IMG/VR virus record: IMGVR_UViG_3300030329_004562
Span: 1-24,123 of that record
DNA: 24,123 bases
Source: a virus
Reading direction: 5' to 3' (one strand)
Shown piece after piece: positions 5,781-12,437 of the stretch. Each line of letters begins with the position of its first letter. The stretch's first letter is position 1. A program made the position numbers and the translations under genes. The notes below the pieces were generated by a model. It was not told the DNA's origin, did not search any database, and was given only the letters and a program-made list of their open reading frames with translations.

Positions 5781-6384
5781 TTATAAATTAGAAGTGAGAA
5801 TTAAGAATGGGAAATTCTCAAAAATGATGGAGAGTTTTGGAATAAAAACAGTTGCTGAATTAGCAAAGAAATCAAACGTCAATCTGGCAGCACTTTACTC
5901 CATAGCAAATCTTCAGTTAGATCCGTTTCTAAGAGTCCGTGATAGTTATCTTGGGACAAGAATTATAGAGGGACACTATAAGAAAGCATACAAAGAATTA
6001 AGTGATTTCTTCTGTGTATCCCCCTTAGACCTCTGGCCTGAAGACCTGAAGGAATCCTTAAAGAAATCAGTCACTACTAAATATTTTGATCTGAAAGATA
6101 TTTCACAGTTGGGACCAATAGTAGGTCATAAGGAGTTGCCTGATCCTGAAGAACATACAGATAAATATTTTCAAAAACAAATAATAGAAAAGGCATTATC
6201 TTCAATTAATCCTAAATATGAAAAAGTATTAAGAATGCGGTTTTTTGAAGATTGCACTTACGGTCAAATTGCAGATGAACTTGGTATTTCTGGAGAAAGA
6301 GTAAGGCAAATGATTATGAAAGGTTTAAGGCAAACAAAATTAATCCATAACAAAGATTTAAAATCATTCTGGGAGGAAAGTTAA
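5773..6384 (+). CDS. XRE-like helix-turn-helix fused to sigma70 region 4
   Basis: The protein has about 203 aa; ATG 5773 is preceded by an in-frame GTG at 5770. Residues about 25-95 resemble an XRE domain (TVAELAKKSNVNLAALYSIA, then DFFCVSPLDLWPE as in XRE regulators). Residues about 138-192 are a sigma70 region 4: ALSSINPKYEKVLRMRFFED, then the helix-turn-helix TYGQIADELGISGERVRQM. Region 2, which opens the -10, is missing. The protein could steer RNA polymerase to phage promoters or act as a co-regulator. It is AT-rich compared with its neighbours, a sign of separate origin. Stop and next start overlap (TAATG). Confidence 0.72.
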   Translation: MGDYKLEVRIKNGKFSKMMESFGIKTVAELAKKSNVNLAALYSIANLQLDPFLRVRDSYLGTRIIEGHYKKAYKELSDFFCVSPLDLWPEDLKESLKKSVTTKYFDLKDISQLGPIVGHKELPDPEEHTDKYFQKQIIEKALSSINPKYEKVLRMRFFEDCTYGQIADELGISGERVRQMIMKGLRQTKLIHNKDLKSFWEES

Positions 6385-6557
6385 TGGATTACCAAGGACT
6401 TTGTTCAGAGGACTACAACCGGGAGAGATTCGGAGTACACCCTCCCTACTGCTCCATCTGCAACTGCATGATCGAGCAGGGTGAGGAGTGGGAGGAGGAC
6501 TTTGATCTCCAGTTTCACAGTCAATGTTTAGAAGAGAGATGTGATGCCACACAATAG
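6384..6557 (+). CDS. Small zinc-finger-like protein
   Basis: The protein has 57 aa. A strong ribosome site (GGAGGAAAG at 6372-6380) precedes ATG 6384, which overlaps the previous stop. It contains a C-x2-C-x-C cluster (YCSICNCM, residues 22-29) and H-x2-C further on (HSQC, 45-48), separated by an acidic loop (EQGEEWEEDFD). This spacing fits a small treble-clef or LIM-like zinc site. The function is unknown; small phage proteins of this kind may bind host proteins or nucleic acid. It overlaps the next gene by 14 nt. Confidence 0.55.
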   Translation: MDYQGLCSEDYNRERFGVHPPYCSICNCMIEQGEEWEEDFDLQFHSQCLEERCDATQ

Positions 6558-6897
6558 ATTAACATTTGTAAAATTTCATCACTTTAGTCACTACACCAGA
6601 AAGGGCTACACCGAAAAGATCCCATTTGACCTCTATAGGTGTGAGTGTGGAAACGAGGTGGTGAGAAGAAGGACTTCAGTCAAGTCTGAGAACCAGAACT
6701 CCATCTTCAGTTGTGGATGTCTGAGATTGGATAATGTGAGGAAGCTCCATACTTCAGGTCTTGCAGTGAAGGGGAACAAGGCAGGGAGAAAGAAAGGTTG
6801 CACCCCTCACAACAAGGGAAAGACCCGGATTACACAGAATGGGAAGATCCGCTATGTGGATGATCAAGAGTTAGCAGAAATTTATTACGGGGTGTAA
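6544..6897 (+). CDS. Zinc-ribbon protein with NUMOD-like basic motif
   Basis: The protein has 117 aa from ATG 6544 (GTG 6541 adds one residue). The N-terminal half has YRCECGNEVVRRR followed by SCGCLR, a C-x-C...C-x-C ribbon seen at the start of many phage HNH or AP2-type endonucleases. It is followed by GRKKGCTPHNKGKTR, similar to the NUMOD3-like motif in homing endonucleases. No HNH catalytic motif is present. It could be a degenerate or accessory DNA-binding remnant of a mobile endonuclease or a stand-alone DNA-binding protein. The stop overlaps the next start (TAATG). Confidence 0.55.
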   Translation: MPHNRLTFVKFHHFSHYTRKGYTEKIPFDLYRCECGNEVVRRRTSVKSENQNSIFSCGCLRLDNVRKLHTSGLAVKGNKAGRKKGCTPHNKGKTRITQNGKIRYVDDQELAEIYYGV

Positions 6898-7769
6898 TGA
6901 AAATCACAAACGAATTAGGTCTGCCAGAACCACTGGTGGATGCAGTCAGAAACGATGGGTACACCAAGGGAGATGCAGACTTCTCCGTGACAGGTCTCAT
7001 TGGTCCTCCCTACCAGAGAAAGCTCATGGGGGAGTTTGGGGAGAAGATCACTGAGGATGTCTCTGAGAGGATCTGGAGTCTCTTTGGTCAGAGTGTCCAC
7101 GCAATCATCGAGAGGTCTGCCCAGGATGGTACAGGGAAGTATCAGATTGAGCAGAGACTCTATGCAGAGGTGATGGGGAAGAGAATATCAGGACAGATGG
7201 ATCTCTACGATGTGGAGAGAAAAGCCATCCAGGATTGGAAAGTCACCTCATGTTGGGCAGTCAAGGATGACTCCTACAAAGGAGATTGGGAGAAGCAGTT
7301 AAACATCTACAGATGGTTAGCAAAGAAAAACGGGATGGAGGCCACGACACTGGAAGTAGTCGCAATCCTAAGAGATTGGTCCCGTTTGGAGAGAATGAGA
7401 AGGGGGAATGGATACCCCCCTCATTCCGTTGCAGTGAGGGAGATCCCGATCTGGGGAGATGAGATGGTGGAGGAGTATATTGAGACCAGAGTGCAGCTTC
7501 ACCTGAACCCAGACCCTCCTGTGTGTACCTCAAGGGACAAGTGGGAGAAAGAGACCACCTATGCCGTGAAGAAGGAGGGTGCCAAGAGGGCAGTCAAGGT
7601 CTGTCAGACCAAGGAGGAAGCACAGGAATACATTGATGAGAAACAGTCAGACGATCTCTCAATCGAGACACGCAAGGGAGAAGCAGTGAGGTGTCTCAGT
7701 TATTGTCCTGCAAGGTCTTTCTGCAATGAAGCAGGAAAGATGGAGAAGCAGGATTCAATCCCATTTTAG
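6897..7769 (+). CDS. RecB/Cas4-like PD-(D/E)XK exonuclease
   Basis: The protein has 290 aa. RecB-type nuclease motifs are in order: H68 and E72 in SVHAIIE, D102 in SGQMDLY, D113-W-K115 in IQDWK, and Q134...Y138 in QLNIY. Cysteines C266, C270 and C276 near the C-terminus suggest an iron-sulphur site as in Cas4 and AddB. Such proteins degrade or resect DNA ends, and in phages they often pair with an SSB for recombination. The last residues are DSIPF, close to the C-terminal tip of SSB proteins and to that of the next gene product (DGIPF). Confidence 0.82.
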   Translation: MKITNELGLPEPLVDAVRNDGYTKGDADFSVTGLIGPPYQRKLMGEFGEKITEDVSERIWSLFGQSVHAIIERSAQDGTGKYQIEQRLYAEVMGKRISGQMDLYDVERKAIQDWKVTSCWAVKDDSYKGDWEKQLNIYRWLAKKNGMEATTLEVVAILRDWSRLERMRRGNGYPPHSVAVREIPIWGDEMVEEYIETRVQLHLNPDPPVCTSRDKWEKETTYAVKKEGAKRAVKVCQTKEEAQEYIDEKQSDDLSIETRKGEAVRCLSYCPARSFCNEAGKMEKQDSIPF

Positions 7770-7781
7770 AAAGGAAAAGTT

Positions 7782-8324
7782 ATGGGATTTCTACCACAGG
7801 ACTATAAGGAACCGTCATCAGGCAACAACCGTTATCTCAGACTGCAGAAGGATGAGACCGTGAAGATCCGTATCCTTGGGTCTTTCGAGGACTCCACCGG
7901 GATCATGGGTTATCAGGGTTGGACCACCGATGAGGAGGGGAACCGCAAACCCATCAGATCCATTGAGGATGAGAAGGGAACTTTGCAGGGAAAGTGTGAT
8001 CCAGGAGAGAAGGTAAAGTTCTTCTGGGCTTTGCCTGTCTACCATTACGAGGATGAGACCCTCAAGGTCTGGGAGATCACCCAGAAGACCATCAGGGATC
8101 AGATCTCCGCATTAGCAGGAGATGAGGACTTCGGGAACCCCAACCACTATGACATCAAAGTGTCACGGACAGGAGATGGGTTTGACACCTCCTACAACAT
8201 CAAACCCCTCCCTAAGTCTGAGTTCTCCAAGGAGGTTCAGAGTGTCATCGATACAGAACTCATTCATATCAAGATGAAGGAACTGTTCACCGGGGGTGAC
8301 CCCTTTGACGGGATTCCATTCTAG
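7782..8324 (+). CDS. Single-stranded DNA-binding protein, phage type
   Basis: The protein has 180 aa, with a clear AAAGGAAAAG site before ATG 7782. The N-terminal RYLRLQKDETVKIRILGS is the opening seen in many phage SSB-like proteins; the middle has aromatic strands (FFWALPVYHY, KVWEIT) expected in an OB-fold. The C-terminus is acidic and ends DPFDGIPF, matching the DDDIPF tip by which SSBs bind partners. It probably coats single-stranded DNA during replication and recombination, working with the nuclease before it and the initiator and loader genes that follow. Assignment rests on the tip, length and context. Confidence 0.68.
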   Translation: MGFLPQDYKEPSSGNNRYLRLQKDETVKIRILGSFEDSTGIMGYQGWTTDEEGNRKPIRSIEDEKGTLQGKCDPGEKVKFFWALPVYHYEDETLKVWEITQKTIRDQISALAGDEDFGNPNHYDIKVSRTGDGFDTSYNIKPLPKSEFSKEVQSVIDTELIHIKMKELFTGGDPFDGIPF

Positions 8325-8326
8325 TC

Positions 8327-8551
8327 ATGTCTGCTCCTAACTGGAAAGACTATGAGCATATCTTGGTTAATATGAATAAGTCTATTAAGGACATCAAGAA
8401 CGGGATCAGGAATGAGAGTGAAGCAAATTATGAATACTTCTCAGGAAAATTAGCGAGGATGGAAAAGGATATGCACATGATCATGCACATTCAAAAGTAC
8501 ATTCTTCATCAAATTGATCCTGCATTATTTCCTGACCCAGATAAGGATTAG
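8327..8551 (+). CDS. Small helical protein, unknown function
   Basis: The protein has 74 aa, nearly all helix with coiled-coil spacing (YFSGKLARMEKDMHMIMHIQ) and many methionines and histidines in the second half. It starts two bases after the SSB-like stop and has no obvious ribosome site, so it may rely on coupling. It is followed by the replication initiator. No family was recognised. Confidence 0.5.
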   Translation: MSAPNWKDYEHILVNMNKSIKDIKNGIRNESEANYEYFSGKLARMEKDMHMIMHIQKYILHQIDPALFPDPDKD

Positions 8552-8555
8552 TTTA

Positions 8556-9335
8556 ATGAATCACATGGAAGTGATGAAACAAATAGTAAAGGACTCTAAA
8601 CTTAGCAAAAACGAGATTAGAGTCCTGCTTGCTATATTAAGTTTCTCCAGAAAACAAAAGAAGCAGATCAAACGCAGGTACCTCTCAGAACTGCTTCAAA
8701 TACATGAACAACATATCTCCAGAACCACATCAAATCTGGAGAAAAAAGGTTATCTTTCCAGAGATTACTCTGAGGGGGTCTGCACCTATGAACTGGCACC
8801 TGACAGGGTACCACCCGTGGTACGTACCAAAACTGACACAGGGTACCAAAAAGAGGGTACCAAAACTGACACAGGTACCACGGGTGGTACCCCCCGACAC
8901 TATATAAAAGATATTACAGTACTAGGTAAAGATATACAGAAGGGGGGGTCTGGGGGGGAAACAGAGGGGGGTGCAGACAAAATCCCCTTTTCTGAGATCA
9001 TCAGAGATTTGAATGAGCTTGCAGAAAAATCATTTATGTCCTCTGGTCAGAAAAACAGAGAACTAATCAGAGCAAGATGGAATGAAGGATTTAGATTAAA
9101 AGATTTCTTACATGTTCACAAAGTCAAAACTGAAGAGTGGAAGAGCAATGTGGACATGAATAAATATCTCAGACCAGAAACTTTGTACTCCAATAAATTT
9201 CACGGTTATGTAAATGAAAAGTTAAAAGATGAAATCGAAAAGATTGCAGAACAGGAGAAGATGAACTCCCCAGAGACTCAGGAGGACATTGAGTATCTCA
9301 GAATGCTGACCGGGAATACCAAACAACTGAACTGA
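8556..9335 (+). CDS. Replication initiator with winged helix and phage C-terminal domain
   Basis: The protein has 259 aa from ATG 8556, with AAGGAT seven bases upstream. The N-terminal part (about 1-85) is a winged-helix domain (LSKNEIRVLLAILSFSRK, then EQHISRTTSNLEKKGYLSRD). The middle is low-complexity with a repeated TKTDTG unit. The C-terminus carries NMKYLRP-like DMNKYLRPETLYSNKFHGYV, the mark of the conserved phage C-terminal domain Phg_2220_C. This order matches DnaD-like or lambda O-like initiators, which bind the origin inside their own gene and recruit the helicase through a loader. The loader-like gene follows with a one-base overlap, and the repeat array inside this gene is a candidate origin. 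Confidence 0.75.
   Translation: MNHMEVMKQIVKDSKLSKNEIRVLLAILSFSRKQKKQIKRRYLSELLQIHEQHISRTTSNLEKKGYLSRDYSEGVCTYELAPDRVPPVVRTKTDTGYQKEGTKTDTGTTGGTPRHYIKDITVLGKDIQKGGSGGETEGGADKIPFSEIIRDLNELAEKSFMSSGQKNRELIRARWNEGFRLKDFLHVHKVKTEEWKSNVDMNKYLRPETLYSNKFHGYVNEKLKDEIEKIAEQEKMNSPETQEDIEYLRMLTGNTKQLN
8807..8938. repeat. ori: Candidate replication origin inside the initiator gene
   Basis: A perfect 17-bp inverted repeat (GGTACCACCCGTGGTAC at 8807-8823 and its complement at 8875-8891) flanks two copies of a 19-bp direct repeat (GTACCAAAACTGACACAGG at 8824-8842 and 8857-8875), 33 bp apart. GTACC cores recur throughout. Immediately after comes an AT-rich stretch (about 8900-8938, starting CTATATAAAAGATATTACAG), suitable as an unwinding element. 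Iterons plus AT-rich DNA in the middle of the initiator gene is the lambda-type origin arrangement. The repeats fall in the low-complexity linker of the protein, where they are tolerated. Confidence 0.62.
8942..8971 (+). other. G-run block, possible G-quadruplex
   Basis: Runs of seven, seven and six G lie at 8942-8948, 8952-8958 and 8966-8971, separated by TCT and AAACAGA. A run of seven can supply two triplets, so a four-stranded quadruplex is possible on the + strand. It directly follows the AT-rich part of the candidate origin. It encodes the linker KGGSGGETEGG in the initiator. Confidence 0.5.
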
Positions 9336-9865
9336 TGCACCCTAAGAACCAACTCATCGATCAGATCCTCAAGGGTCTCTCAAGCAATTACAGAAAACCC
9401 AACGGAGATCCCATTGAAATCTCTGCAGTGGATCGAGGGAACTGGATGGTAACCCTGCAGGACCTCAGTGAGGAAGCACTCACTCTGGGTCTGCATACCT
9501 GTCTCAAAGAACTCAAGTTCATGCCCTCCATTGCACGGTTCAGAGAGTGCTGTGAGATGACCAGAGAGCAGAAGGCACAGTGGAACCCTGACCCTGAACA
9601 GAAACTCCTGGAGGGACCACAGAGGGAACGCTACGTCCCAGAGGAAGGAGAACTGAGGAGGAAACTCGATGAACTGATGACTGAAGTGCAGGAGAAGAAA
9701 GTCAAACCTCAACCCCAAAGGTATCCCTTCACAGTCTCAATGGAGGATGGATCAACAATGAAAGTCTTCTACAAAATGATTGATGGAATTGAGTACGAAT
9801 GTGTGGAAGCAGAACCAAACTCAGAGGGGAAACTCATCCCCACACTTAACAGACACACTTGGTAA
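9335..9865 (+). CDS. Lambda P-like helicase loader
   Basis: The protein has 176 aa and starts one base inside the stop of the initiator gene (TGATG). The N-terminal half has the pattern of replication P family proteins: W37 in NWMVTLQDLSEEALTLGL, then LKELKFMPSIARFRECC at about 59-75, where the family has a P-[ST]-x-x-F-[KR] motif. The C-terminal half is charged with a basic stretch and is less conserved. Such proteins bring the host DnaB helicase to the origin. The gene order initiator then loader supports the call. Confidence 0.7.
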   Translation: MHPKNQLIDQILKGLSSNYRKPNGDPIEISAVDRGNWMVTLQDLSEEALTLGLHTCLKELKFMPSIARFRECCEMTREQKAQWNPDPEQKLLEGPQRERYVPEEGELRRKLDELMTEVQEKKVKPQPQRYPFTVSMEDGSTMKVFYKMIDGIEYECVEAEPNSEGKLIPTLNRHTW

Positions 9866-9867
9866 CC

Positions 9868-10716
9868 ATGAGAAATCCATACGAAATCGAAACTCCTGCA
9901 GTGATCTCCTTCTCAGGAGGAAGGTCTTCAGGATTCATGCTTTGGAACATCATCCAGGCATTTGGAGGAACCCTCCCTGAAGACATCAAAGTGATCTTCT
10001 GCAACACAGGTCTGGAACACCATGAGACCTACGAGTTTATCCACAGGATTGAGCAGAACTGGTGTCCTGTCATCTGGCTTGAGTACGATGAGAGAAAAGT
10101 CACCAAAGAAGTTCAGAGGGATGATGGTCTGGATGTGGTCACTGTCACCAAGGCTCATCACAAACTGGTGGATTATCACACTGCTTCTAGGTCTGGAGAA
10201 CCGTTTGAGCAGGTGATCAACTACAAGAGTTATCTCCCCAATCCTGTGACTCGATTCTGCACTCAGGAACTCAAGATCAAACTCTCAGACCGTTTCATGA
10301 AGGAGATCTCTGAGGAGTACACGAACTGTGTGGGACTCAGAGCAGACGAGCAGAAACGGGTCTCCAGACTGAAGGGGAGAAGAGTGAAGGTGGAAGTCGT
10401 TGCTCCCATGTCAGAAGCAGGACACACCAGAGAGGATGTGATGAACTTCTGGAACGGACACCCTCTGGATCTGAAACTCCCACTGGACTCCAACATCTTC
10501 GGCAACTGTGTGGGGTGCTTCCTCAAGGGGTACTCCAAACTGGAAGCCATTGCAGAGAGAGAGCCAGAGCAGATGGACTTCTGGATTCGGATGGAGGAGA
10601 AGACCGGGAACACGTTCAGGATTGACCGTCCCAAATACTTTGTCATCAAACGTGATGCTCACAAGCAACTCGCTTTTGACTTTGGTGACACCATTGATTG
10701 TTTTTGCACCGATTAA
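9868..10716 (+). CDS. PAPS reductase-like PP-loop protein
   Basis: The protein has 282 aa from ATG 9868 (a TTG at 9859 is less likely). The ATP-pyrophosphatase loop SFSGGRSSGFM is at residues 14-24, followed by CNTGLEHHETYEF (45-57), PVTRFCTQELK (126-136), GLRADEQKR (157-164) and GNCVGCF (212-218). Cysteines C131, C214 and C217, with C278 and C280 at the end, could hold an iron-sulphur cluster. The family activates or reduces sulphur donors. DndC of the phosphorothioate DNA modification pathway is related, and phages carry many members of unknown role. Partner Dnd genes are absent here, so phosphorothioation is not claimed. Confidence 0.75.
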   Translation: MRNPYEIETPAVISFSGGRSSGFMLWNIIQAFGGTLPEDIKVIFCNTGLEHHETYEFIHRIEQNWCPVIWLEYDERKVTKEVQRDDGLDVVTVTKAHHKLVDYHTASRSGEPFEQVINYKSYLPNPVTRFCTQELKIKLSDRFMKEISEEYTNCVGLRADEQKRVSRLKGRRVKVEVVAPMSEAGHTREDVMNFWNGHPLDLKLPLDSNIFGNCVGCFLKGYSKLEAIAEREPEQMDFWIRMEEKTGNTFRIDRPKYFVIKRDAHKQLAFDFGDTIDCFCTD

Positions 10717-10729
10717 CTGAAAGGAACCC

Positions 10730-10960
10730 ATGATAACCAAGAAACAGATACTCCAACCCCATGACGTCATCCGCATCCTCAAGGCAGAGGGGTGGGATAC
10801 CATCGTCAGATCCACTGTCACACGCTGGTGTCAGAACGGTAAGCTGCAGGCTACTAAGTTCAACGGGCAGTACTACATCAACCGTGCTCACTTTGAGGAA
10901 ACCATTCTGGAACCCATGAGGGCAGCCATCGGGACTGAGGAGGAGAGTGAGACCCCCTAA
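10730..10960 (+). CDS. Excisionase-like helix-turn-helix protein
   Basis: The protein has 76 aa, with AAAGGA seven bases before ATG 10730. It has the winged-helix pattern of MerR/Xis-type small proteins: LQPHDVIRILKAEG, then TVTRWCQNGKLQATKFNGQYYI, where the wing reads out an aromatic residue. The C-terminus is acidic. Such proteins act as excisionases or as regulators. A recombination directionality factor is expected in an integrating phage, but this gene lies far from the integrase, so a regulatory role is equally possible. Confidence 0.6.
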   Translation: MITKKQILQPHDVIRILKAEGWDTIVRSTVTRWCQNGKLQATKFNGQYYINRAHFEETILEPMRAAIGTEEESETP

Positions 10961-11180
10961 GAGAACCGTCCTGTGGGCATTCTGGGAAGGAAAGTCCATG
11001 CTCCTCTCAGAAGCACGGAGGAGAGGGATGGAACGGGAATACTGGTGGGTGAACTATGATGCCATCGAGAGATCTCACGAGAGGGAGTACCAGAGACAGT
11101 GCAGAGAATACGAGAAGAGATTAAAGCTCAAAGCATTAGACCATCAGATCCAACTGAGTTCTCCCATCGATTACCCGTGA
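10947..11180 (+). CDS. Hypothetical basic protein at the end of the early operon
   Basis: The protein has 77 aa. It starts with GTG 10947 just after a strong GAGGAGGAGA site and overlaps the previous gene by 14 nt. It is Arg- and Glu-rich and helical (EREYQRQCREYEKRLKLKAL), with aromatic residues near the start (LWAFWEGK, EYWWVNYD). I do not recognise a family. It is the last + strand gene before the opposite-strand accessory island. Confidence 0.5.
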   Translation: MRPPKRTVLWAFWEGKSMLLSEARRRGMEREYWWVNYDAIERSHEREYQRQCREYEKRLKLKALDHQIQLSSPIDYP

Positions 11181-11256
11181 CTGAAACCCATTGATCCCAC
11201 AGAACTGGGTTTTCAGTGATTCAGAATCCATTGATTTCTAAGAAATGGTTTTTCAG
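11181..11256 (+). terminator. Hairpins at the end of the early operon, possible terminator
   Basis: CTGAAACCCA (11181-11190) pairs with TGGGTTTTCAG (11206-11216) with one bulge. Shortly after, ATTTC-TAA-GAAAT forms a hairpin next to GG and a TTTTT run (about 11228-11256). The second structure plus T-run could end transcription from the early operon. Both hairpins contain a copy of the CCATTGAT repeat, so the region may serve protein binding instead. From 11257 to 11429 there is no gene; it holds a G-rich stretch on this strand and one perfect hairpin, GGGAGCA-ggg-TGCTCCC (11399-11415), without a T-run. Confidence 0.38.
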
Positions 11257-11429
11257 ACCCAAAGGTTCCGGGGTAATTAGCCTAGATTGTGCTTAAAAGG
11301 GGGTCAGGAGAGAAGAAAGGGGTTGAGGGGTAGGTGAGTATAGGGTGAGTAGTGTTTGTTGCAAAAGAGATGCGTTCTGAGCACAAATGGGTGGGAGAGG
11401 GAGCAGGGTGCTCCCCCAGGTGTGTGAGT

Positions 11430-11618
11430 TTAGACTGCATTCAGAGTGCTTTGAGAAGGAGGAGTGTCCAACATCACTCTTGTCTGTACCATGACCTCCC
11501 TGCAGTCCATCAGTAACTTCCAGTTCTCAGGACTCCAATCCTCCTCCCTGTAGATATCACTCTCCTCCAGGTATCGATCAAAGTCCTGAACTGCTTCGCT
11601 GAGTACATCAGAGATCAT
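11430..11618 (-). CDS. Small acidic protein, unknown function
   Basis: The protein has 62 aa, acidic and helical (DVLSEAVQDFDRYLEESDIY, then WSPENWKLLMDCREVMVQ). Its start overlaps the stop of the upstream - strand gene (ATGA), so the two are coupled. It is the last gene of the leftward accessory group; the hairpin at 11399-11415 follows it. No family was recognised. Confidence 0.5.
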   Translation of the reverse strand: MISDVLSEAVQDFDRYLEESDIYREEDWSPENWKLLMDCREVMVQTRVMLDTPPSQSTLNAV

Positions 11619-12028
11619 GCTTCCTCCTGTTCATCAAATAAAACCTTGTCAAAGAGATCTATCTCAGGCAACCAAATGCACCACTGTGGATCTGATTCCG
11701 AAACTTCAAACAAAACGTAATAATCAAAACCCATTGATTTAAACCAACTGCATACTAAGTGCAGATCTGCAGCACTGTTATTTACAAAACAAAACTGACC
11801 CTGAATGTACTCATTCACATGCCCGTTGTAAGTCTCAGTCCAGAACTTAAATTCCGGGAGTGTATGAGTGCTTGAGAGTGAGGGATAAAATTCACCATTA
11901 TTGAAAGCAGGTAACTCACTAAATGCTTTGCATCGAGTCTGTACTGCTAATTCCGCAAATTCTTTCATTCTGTCTCCATTACTAGAAGGTTCAGGTAATG
12001 CCATTGGGTACGTTCTGTTATGTTCCAT
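11615..12028 (-). CDS. Hypothetical protein of the accessory island
   Basis: The protein has 137 aa. The ribosome site is the GGAG of AATCAATGGAG, one of the CCATTGATT-type repeats, so a repeat copy overlaps this gene's translation start. Residues 20-60 contain FAELAVQTRCKAFSEL; the rest is rich in aromatic residues and acidic (FWTETYNGHVNEYIQGQF, then YYVLFEVSESDPQWCIWLPE). It looks like a compact alpha/beta fold. The family is not recognised. The gene is AT-rich compared with the head genes. Confidence 0.52.
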   Translation of the reverse strand: MEHNRTYPMALPEPSSNGDRMKEFAELAVQTRCKAFSELPAFNNGEFYPSLSSTHTLPEFKFWTETYNGHVNEYIQGQFCFVNNSAADLHLVCSWFKSMGFDYYVLFEVSESDPQWCIWLPEIDLFDKVLFDEQEEA

Positions 12029-12051
12029 TTTACATTCTCCATTGATTAAGA

Positions 12052-12231
12052 TTAACTGGATTTTGTATCCATTGAAATTAATTCATCAATAATTTCAAAT
12101 CCTCTTTGTATGCTTAAATCTTTAATATACTTTGCATTGTTCTCAAAAAACTCTGCACACTGTCTTTTAGACCATTCAGGTTTTAAGTCCCTTATGTCTT
12201 GTTCATCCCATACGATAATTAATTGTTCCAT
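12052..12231 (-). CDS. Small phage/plasmid-type protein with WS-x-x-QC motif
   Basis: The protein has 59 aa from ATG 12231, chosen for its TGGAG site; a start at 12243 would add four residues. The sequence IIVWDEQDIRDLKPEWSKRQCAEFFE followed by DLSIQRGFEIIDELI resembles short proteins found in plasmids and phages near antirestriction-type genes, from memory. They have no settled function. It is the first gene after the iteron array and leftward terminator, so it may be expressed separately from the five-gene operon upstream. Confidence 0.52.
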   Translation of the reverse strand: MEQLIIVWDEQDIRDLKPEWSKRQCAEFFENNAKYIKDLSIQRGFEIIDELISMDTKSS

Positions 12232-12239
12232 TCTGTACT

Positions 12240-12365
12240 CCATTGATTGTGATTATTTGGATTTTCATAATCCATTGATTTGAGATCCATTGATTTTCAT
12301 CTCCAGGATTCTCATTGATTCAAAACCCATTGATTCCAAACCCATTGATTTTCTGCCAGTGGATT
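12240..12365. repeat. Iteron array, CCATTGATT with 15-bp spacing
   Basis: Copies of CCATTGATT start at 12240, 12272, 12287, 12327 and 12342, with a one-base variant (TCATTGATT) at 12312 and a weaker variant (CCAGTGGATT) near 12357. Neighbouring copies at 12272/12287 and at 12312/12327/12342 are exactly 15 bp apart. An inverted repeat GATTAT...ATAATC spans 12251-12272. Further copies lie at 11188 (CCATTGATC), 11228, 11731 and 12039. The array lies between a terminator and a gene start. Possible roles are operator, second origin or partition site; no protein partner is evident. Confidence 0.68.
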
Positions 12366-12385
12366 TTCACCCCGGATTCTGAGAC

Positions 12386-12425
12386 AAAAAAAAACTCCCA
12401 ACACTGCACGGGGCAGCGTGGGAGT
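12386..12425 (-). terminator. Rho-independent terminator of the leftward operon
   Basis: Read on the - strand, a stem ACTCCCA/TGGGAGT with an inner CTGC/GCAG stem is followed by nine T (12394-12386). This is a strong intrinsic terminator 13 bp after the stop of the last gene in the five-gene operon. It separates that operon from the three genes further left. Confidence 0.82.
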
Positions 12426-12437
12426 CTGTGAAATCGA

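Noticed and set aside
12240-12365. CRISPR array
   Set aside because: The repeat unit is only 9 bp with a 15-bp period, far too short for CRISPR repeats and spacers, and no Cas gene set is present. The Cas4-like nuclease at 6897-7769 is a stand-alone phage enzyme.
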